DNA of 8,505 nt from Christensenella sp. UBA7707 (GTDB lineage Bacteria; Bacillota; Clostridia; Christensenellales; CAG-138), in the NCBI GenBank assembly GCA_002482435.1, contig DLFZ01000039.1, forward strand, positions 6,120 to 14,624. Reading direction: 5' to 3'. Made by a program: the position numbers and the translations under genes. Positions within the stretch are counted from its first letter, which is position 1, and each line of letters opens with the position of its first letter. Under the pieces are notes generated by a model, which saw only the letters and a program-made list of their open reading frames with translations, was not told where the DNA came from and searched no databases. This document shows, piece after piece, positions 5,964 to 8,505 of this stretch.

Positions 5964-6605
5964 ATGGAAACGATGGACTTTAAAGCGCGTGAAAAGGCGC
6001 TGTACTTCCCACCCGAGAGGCCCGTGCTGATTGACGTGCCGGAAATGCTTTTTCTTCAGGTAGATGGCAGAGGCGATCCGAACATGGAGGATGGCGAGTA
6101 TACTGAGGCGCTTACGTTGCTTTATGCGCTTGCGTATGCCATTAAAATGATGCCGAAAACGGGATTCGTGCCGCAGGGTTATGTTTCCTATGCGGTACCG
6201 CCGCTTGAGGGGCTTTGGTGGCTTGATACCATGGAACATGCGGATTTTCGCGACAAAAGCCGCTACTGCTTTACGTCCATGCTCCGTCAGCCGGAGTTTG
6301 TAACGGAGGAAATCTTTTTGCGCGCCGCGGAAACCGTTGCAAAAAAGAAGCCCGCGCTTTGTGTGGAAAAAGCTAGGCTTACGCGGTTTTACGAGGGGCT
6401 TTCGGTGCAGTGCATGCACATTGGCAGCTATGACGACGAACCCGCTACGGTCGAAAAAATGAAGGCGCTCATGGCCGAAAACGGCCTCTTGTGCGATCTT
6501 TCCGATACGCGCAAGCACCACGAAATTTACCTTGGCGACCCGCGCAAGGTGCCCCTTGAAAAGCGAAAAACCGTGCTGCGCTACCCCGTGCGGCGCTATA
6601 CTTAA
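5964..6605 (+). CDS. GyrI-like small-molecule-binding domain protein
   Basis: The 213-residue product belongs to the stand-alone GyrI-like family (SOUL/Rob C-terminal fold), which binds small, often lipophilic or cationic compounds. Some Listeria relatives have been reported, as I recall, to hydrolyse cyclopropane-containing toxins. Family landmarks visible are VDGRGDPN (33-40), the central LYALAYAIKM, PPLEGLWW (79-86), RQPEFV (108-113), MHIGSYDDEPATVEKM (151-166) and HHEIYLGDPRKVP (185-197). It covers the whole family from end to end. ATG 5964 is chosen over an upstream alternative start at 5907 because AAGGGG (5952-5957) sits 6 bases before it and the family alignment begins at this Met. 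It follows the WYL regulator by 69 bases on the same strand, so a regulator plus ligand-binding partner unit is plausible. Its stop codon touches the stop of the convergent gene. Confidence 0.9.
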   Translation: METMDFKAREKALYFPPERPVLIDVPEMLFLQVDGRGDPNMEDGEYTEALTLLYALAYAIKMMPKTGFVPQGYVSYAVPPLEGLWWLDTMEHADFRDKSRYCFTSMLRQPEFVTEEIFLRAAETVAKKKPALCVEKARLTRFYEGLSVQCMHIGSYDDEPATVEKMKALMAENGLLCDLSDTRKHHEIYLGDPRKVPLEKRKTVLRYPVRRYT

Positions 6606-8273
6606 CTATGGCAAGTACCGTTTGAGGGTGGTTTTCACCCATTCGTCCGCATAGTAGCCGTAATGGCTCTCCATCGTAACCGCTTTTAGATCGCACACGG
6701 AAGCGCAGCCCTCGATGCGGGTTGCCTTCCCGTCGCGGCTTTTCGGGTTTTTGGCGTAGTACTGCGGGAATTGCCCGTAAGGTGCCAAAAATTCGGCGAT
6801 CCTTTTGGCGGAGGCATAGTTGACGGAGCCTTGCTGCGCGATCGTTTGGCGAAGCTGGCGGTTGAGCTCGTCATAGCGCCATTGGATGTCGTTCGTGTTT
6901 GAAAGGGTAATGCGCGCCGTCCAAGGTTTCATGGCGCAAAGCCTCATTTCCGGGGAAATAAAGTGGTTGCCCGTAATGAGAACGTCGTTGTATGTCCGTT
7001 CGGGGGCAAAGTAAAAGTTTGAGGGGCAATTTTTGTCCTTTGGTGTTGGGTTGATGAACCCGTTTGGCAAAAACGCACCGGGCAGGAGCGCGACATGTTT
7101 GTCGCGCTCCTTTTTGTACCATTCCCAAAGCCCGCCATTAAAACGGAAATAGGCGTCGGGATAGGGTACGCCCGCCATGCGCAGCGCGAGCCCTTTTTTT
7201 ATGGGAAAGAATGGGTGCGCGTTCAAAAAAACGCGGTCGGGCAGCAGCGTGAGAAGTTCCTTTGCCGGGTAGGACAGACCATCTGTGTGTTCCCACGATG
7301 CGCCGGCCTCCGCGGCGCAAGCGGTATCGGCCGCGCCGTCGGACAGTGCGTAATTCCACGATACGCCGCGCGTCGTGTTTTTGATTACGGAAACAGCGCC
7401 TTCAAGGCTGCCGCCGCGCATCGCACATTCGCGAAGAAGCAACATGGAATTGGTGCCGATGCTGCCCGGGTCGCAGTTGCCGGAGGGTGACATGTTGATG
7501 CCTCCCGCTACACCGCGCGCGTTCATCGCGCAAATGCTGCCGACAATGCCGGGTGCCGCAAGACTTACCAGCGGGTAAAGTGCTGTGCCTGCACGGCCTT
7601 GTGGCACCGATATGATGTGCGCGAAGTTGTTTTGAAACACGCCGCCCGTGGAAAACATAAAGTCGCGCGCAAAGTAGTGCCCGCCTCCGGCGGCGGAGCG
7701 GAAGGCGGAAAAGGCGTTGCACATCATGGAGAGCCGAAGCTCCTCGGGTTTTGCCTGCGGAACATGCTCGCGAAACAGTTCGCCCGTATAGGCGATGGCA
7801 CAAAGCACATCAAACGCTACGTTCATTACAACAAGCCGCTGCATGGTAACCTTGGTTTTCGCGTTTGCCTTTACGCAGCCGTCGTAAAGCCCCTGTACCT
7901 CCTCGTGGATGGAGGAGGGCTGCATAAGCCACGCGCTTTCCGAAAACTCGAACAAAACCGATACGAGAAGCTTTGGTAAAAGCGGGTATTTGGAAAGAAA
8001 TTCGACCCCCAAAAAATCGAACACCACGTTGTCGGTAAATTCCGTGGCCATTTCGCTAACGCGCGGCTCCGCCAAAAGACCCATTGCGTAACCGCGGGCA
8101 TAAGGTGTGCCTTCCAAATAGTAGCAGAGCTTTTTTTTGCGTGTGTCGTAGTTGACCGCGGTTTTGTGCGCAGCCACTGCACCTAGGCCCTGGTCCACCG
8201 TAATGAGCTTTTTGAGCGTAAAACCATCCGCGTCAAACGCCGATACAAGCCTTGCTATGCTTTCTTCCGCCAT
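6606..8273 (-). CDS. C45-family (acyltransferase/choloylglycine hydrolase-like) Ntn hydrolase
   Basis: The 555-residue product resembles the C45 peptidase / predicted choloylglycine hydrolase group, Ntn hydrolases that self-cleave to expose an N-terminal Cys and then act on amide bonds. An early motif, EGTPYARGYAMGLL (54-67), matches the group's Gly-Tyr-Gly opening. The likely nucleophile is C185 in MMCNAFSAF, followed by FARDFMF (201-207) as the equivalent of the GRNxD element. Further family-like stretches are LVSLAAPGIVGSICAMN (235-251), GINMSPSGN (258-266) and NTTRGVSWNYALSDG (299-313). Cleavage is predicted between M184 and C185. No signal peptide is seen, so it is probably cytoplasmic. 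ATG 8273 is chosen because a G-rich ribosome site (8284-8290 on the minus strand) precedes it and the family region starts here. The frame stays open back to 8483, but that stretch crosses a terminator and another gene. No convincing promoter with a -35 box was found in 8274-8322. The substrate is unknown. Confidence 0.82.
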   Translation of the reverse strand: MAEESIARLVSAFDADGFTLKKLITVDQGLGAVAAHKTAVNYDTRKKKLCYYLEGTPYARGYAMGLLAEPRVSEMATEFTDNVVFDFLGVEFLSKYPLLPKLLVSVLFEFSESAWLMQPSSIHEEVQGLYDGCVKANAKTKVTMQRLVVMNVAFDVLCAIAYTGELFREHVPQAKPEELRLSMMCNAFSAFRSAAGGGHYFARDFMFSTGGVFQNNFAHIISVPQGRAGTALYPLVSLAAPGIVGSICAMNARGVAGGINMSPSGNCDPGSIGTNSMLLLRECAMRGGSLEGAVSVIKNTTRGVSWNYALSDGAADTACAAEAGASWEHTDGLSYPAKELLTLLPDRVFLNAHPFFPIKKGLALRMAGVPYPDAYFRFNGGLWEWYKKERDKHVALLPGAFLPNGFINPTPKDKNCPSNFYFAPERTYNDVLITGNHFISPEMRLCAMKPWTARITLSNTNDIQWRYDELNRQLRQTIAQQGSVNYASAKRIAEFLAPYGQFPQYYAKNPKSRDGKATRIEGCASVCDLKAVTMESHYGYYADEWVKTTLKRYLP

Positions 8274-8322
8274 CCTTCCGCTTCCCCCCCAAGACGCGCC
8301 GCCGCGCCTTTTACAGTGTATG

Positions 8323-8355
8323 AAAAAAAGGAGCGGTGCGCGCCTGCTCCTTTTT
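8323..8355 (-). terminator. Intrinsic terminator of the ribbon-helix-helix gene
   Basis: Arms AAAAAGGAGC (8325-8334) and GCTCCTTTTT (8346-8355) form a 10-pair stem with an 11-base loop. Read on the minus strand the hairpin is followed by seven T (8329-8323), suited to ending the leftward gene that stops at 8377. A T-run also follows on the plus strand, so it may work both ways. The C45 gene begins about 50 bases further on, so it probably needs its own promoter. Confidence 0.8.
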
Positions 8356-8376
8356 AAAATAGAAGTATGTCCGCCG

Positions 8377-8505
8377 TTATACGTCGTATTTTTTAAGAAG
8401 GGCGTTGAGTGCTTCGCGAAGAAGCACCGCCTCGCCAAGCCCCTCGCGCTTGGAAAGCTTGGTGAGCCTCTGAAGCTGATCAACCGTGTAATGCGAGGTT
8501 TTGGT
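8377..8505 (-). CDS. Ribbon-helix-helix (CopG-like) protein, C-terminal end (5' truncated)
   Basis: The minus-strand frame beginning at 8505 encodes 42 residues and a TAA stop at 8379-8377. It reads TKTSHYTVDQLQRLTKLSKR, then continues through EGLGEAVLLREALNALLKKYDV. A beta strand (SHYTV) followed by two helices, with the conserved REAL(N)xLL pattern in the second helix, is the layout of the CopG/RHH_1 fold; the strand pairs in a dimer and contacts DNA. Proteins of this type act as small repressors or antitoxins; too little is visible to choose. The start lies beyond the window. Codon use (CTT, GAG, GCG, CGC) matches the neighbouring genes, and the terminator 21 bases downstream supports a real gene. 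Confidence 0.75.
   Translation of the reverse strand, partial: TKTSHYTVDQLQRLTKLSKREGLGEAVLLREALNALLKKYDV

Noticed and set aside
5919..6521. 200-residue minus-strand frame opposite the GyrI-like gene
   Set aside because: The plus-strand product has complete family motifs and a good ribosome site; the minus frame is Arg/His/Lys-rich shadow.
6626..6640. Hairpin GGGTG-loop-CACCC near the convergent stops as a terminator
   Set aside because: The stem is only 5 pairs, lies within the C45 coding end and has no T-run on either side.
8274..8483. In-frame N-terminal extension of the C45 protein (70 more residues)
   Set aside because: It would cross a strong terminator and lie antiparallel-free over the ribbon-helix-helix gene in another frame, is Arg/Ser-rich and low in family similarity, and ATG 8273 has its own ribosome site.

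Overview
The window looks like a chromosomal piece of a Firmicutes (Clostridia-like) genome of medium-high GC. The main evidence is the order PASTA Ser/Thr kinase - rsgA - rpe, a conserved block in that phylum, together with strong AAGGAG-type ribosome sites and hairpin terminators. The genus cannot be fixed from the sequence alone.

Layout. 1-1031 (+): C-terminal part of a PrkC/PknB-type membrane kinase (juxtamembrane region, one membrane helix, three PASTA repeats, an extra C-terminal domain); its kinase domain lies off the left edge. 1044-1919 (+): rsgA. 1912-2568 (+): rpe, overlapping rsgA by 8 bases. 2587-3672 (+): an iron-type alcohol dehydrogenase following rpe by 18 bases. These four probably form one operon linking cell-wall sensing, ribosome assembly and carbon metabolism. 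3668-4445: an AT-rich island with its own promoter and one GNAT acetyltransferase gene, bounded by a 12-base direct repeat. 4448-4481: a perfect 34-base palindrome acting as a two-way terminator. 4492-4902 (-): a small membrane-anchored protein of unknown function. 4903-5000: a divergent promoter region. 5001-5894 (+): a YafY-type HTH/WYL regulator. 5964-6605 (+): a GyrI-like ligand-binding protein, probably partner or target of that regulator. 6606-8273 (-): a C45-family Ntn-hydrolase-like protein, converging on the GyrI-like gene with stop codons that touch. 8323-8355: a second terminator. 8377-8505 (-): the C-terminal end of a ribbon-helix-helix protein that continues off the right edge.

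Most of the window is ordinary housekeeping and accessory content. The points most worth a second look are the direct-repeat-bounded low-GC GNAT island placed between the dehydrogenase stop codon and the operon's apparent original terminator, and a 19-base pattern (TG, six T, six free bases, TGATA) shared upstream of the WYL regulator and the GyrI-like gene, which could be a common operator. I found no CRISPR array, transposase, phage gene, tRNA or rRNA, and no intergenic stretch over 300 bases.
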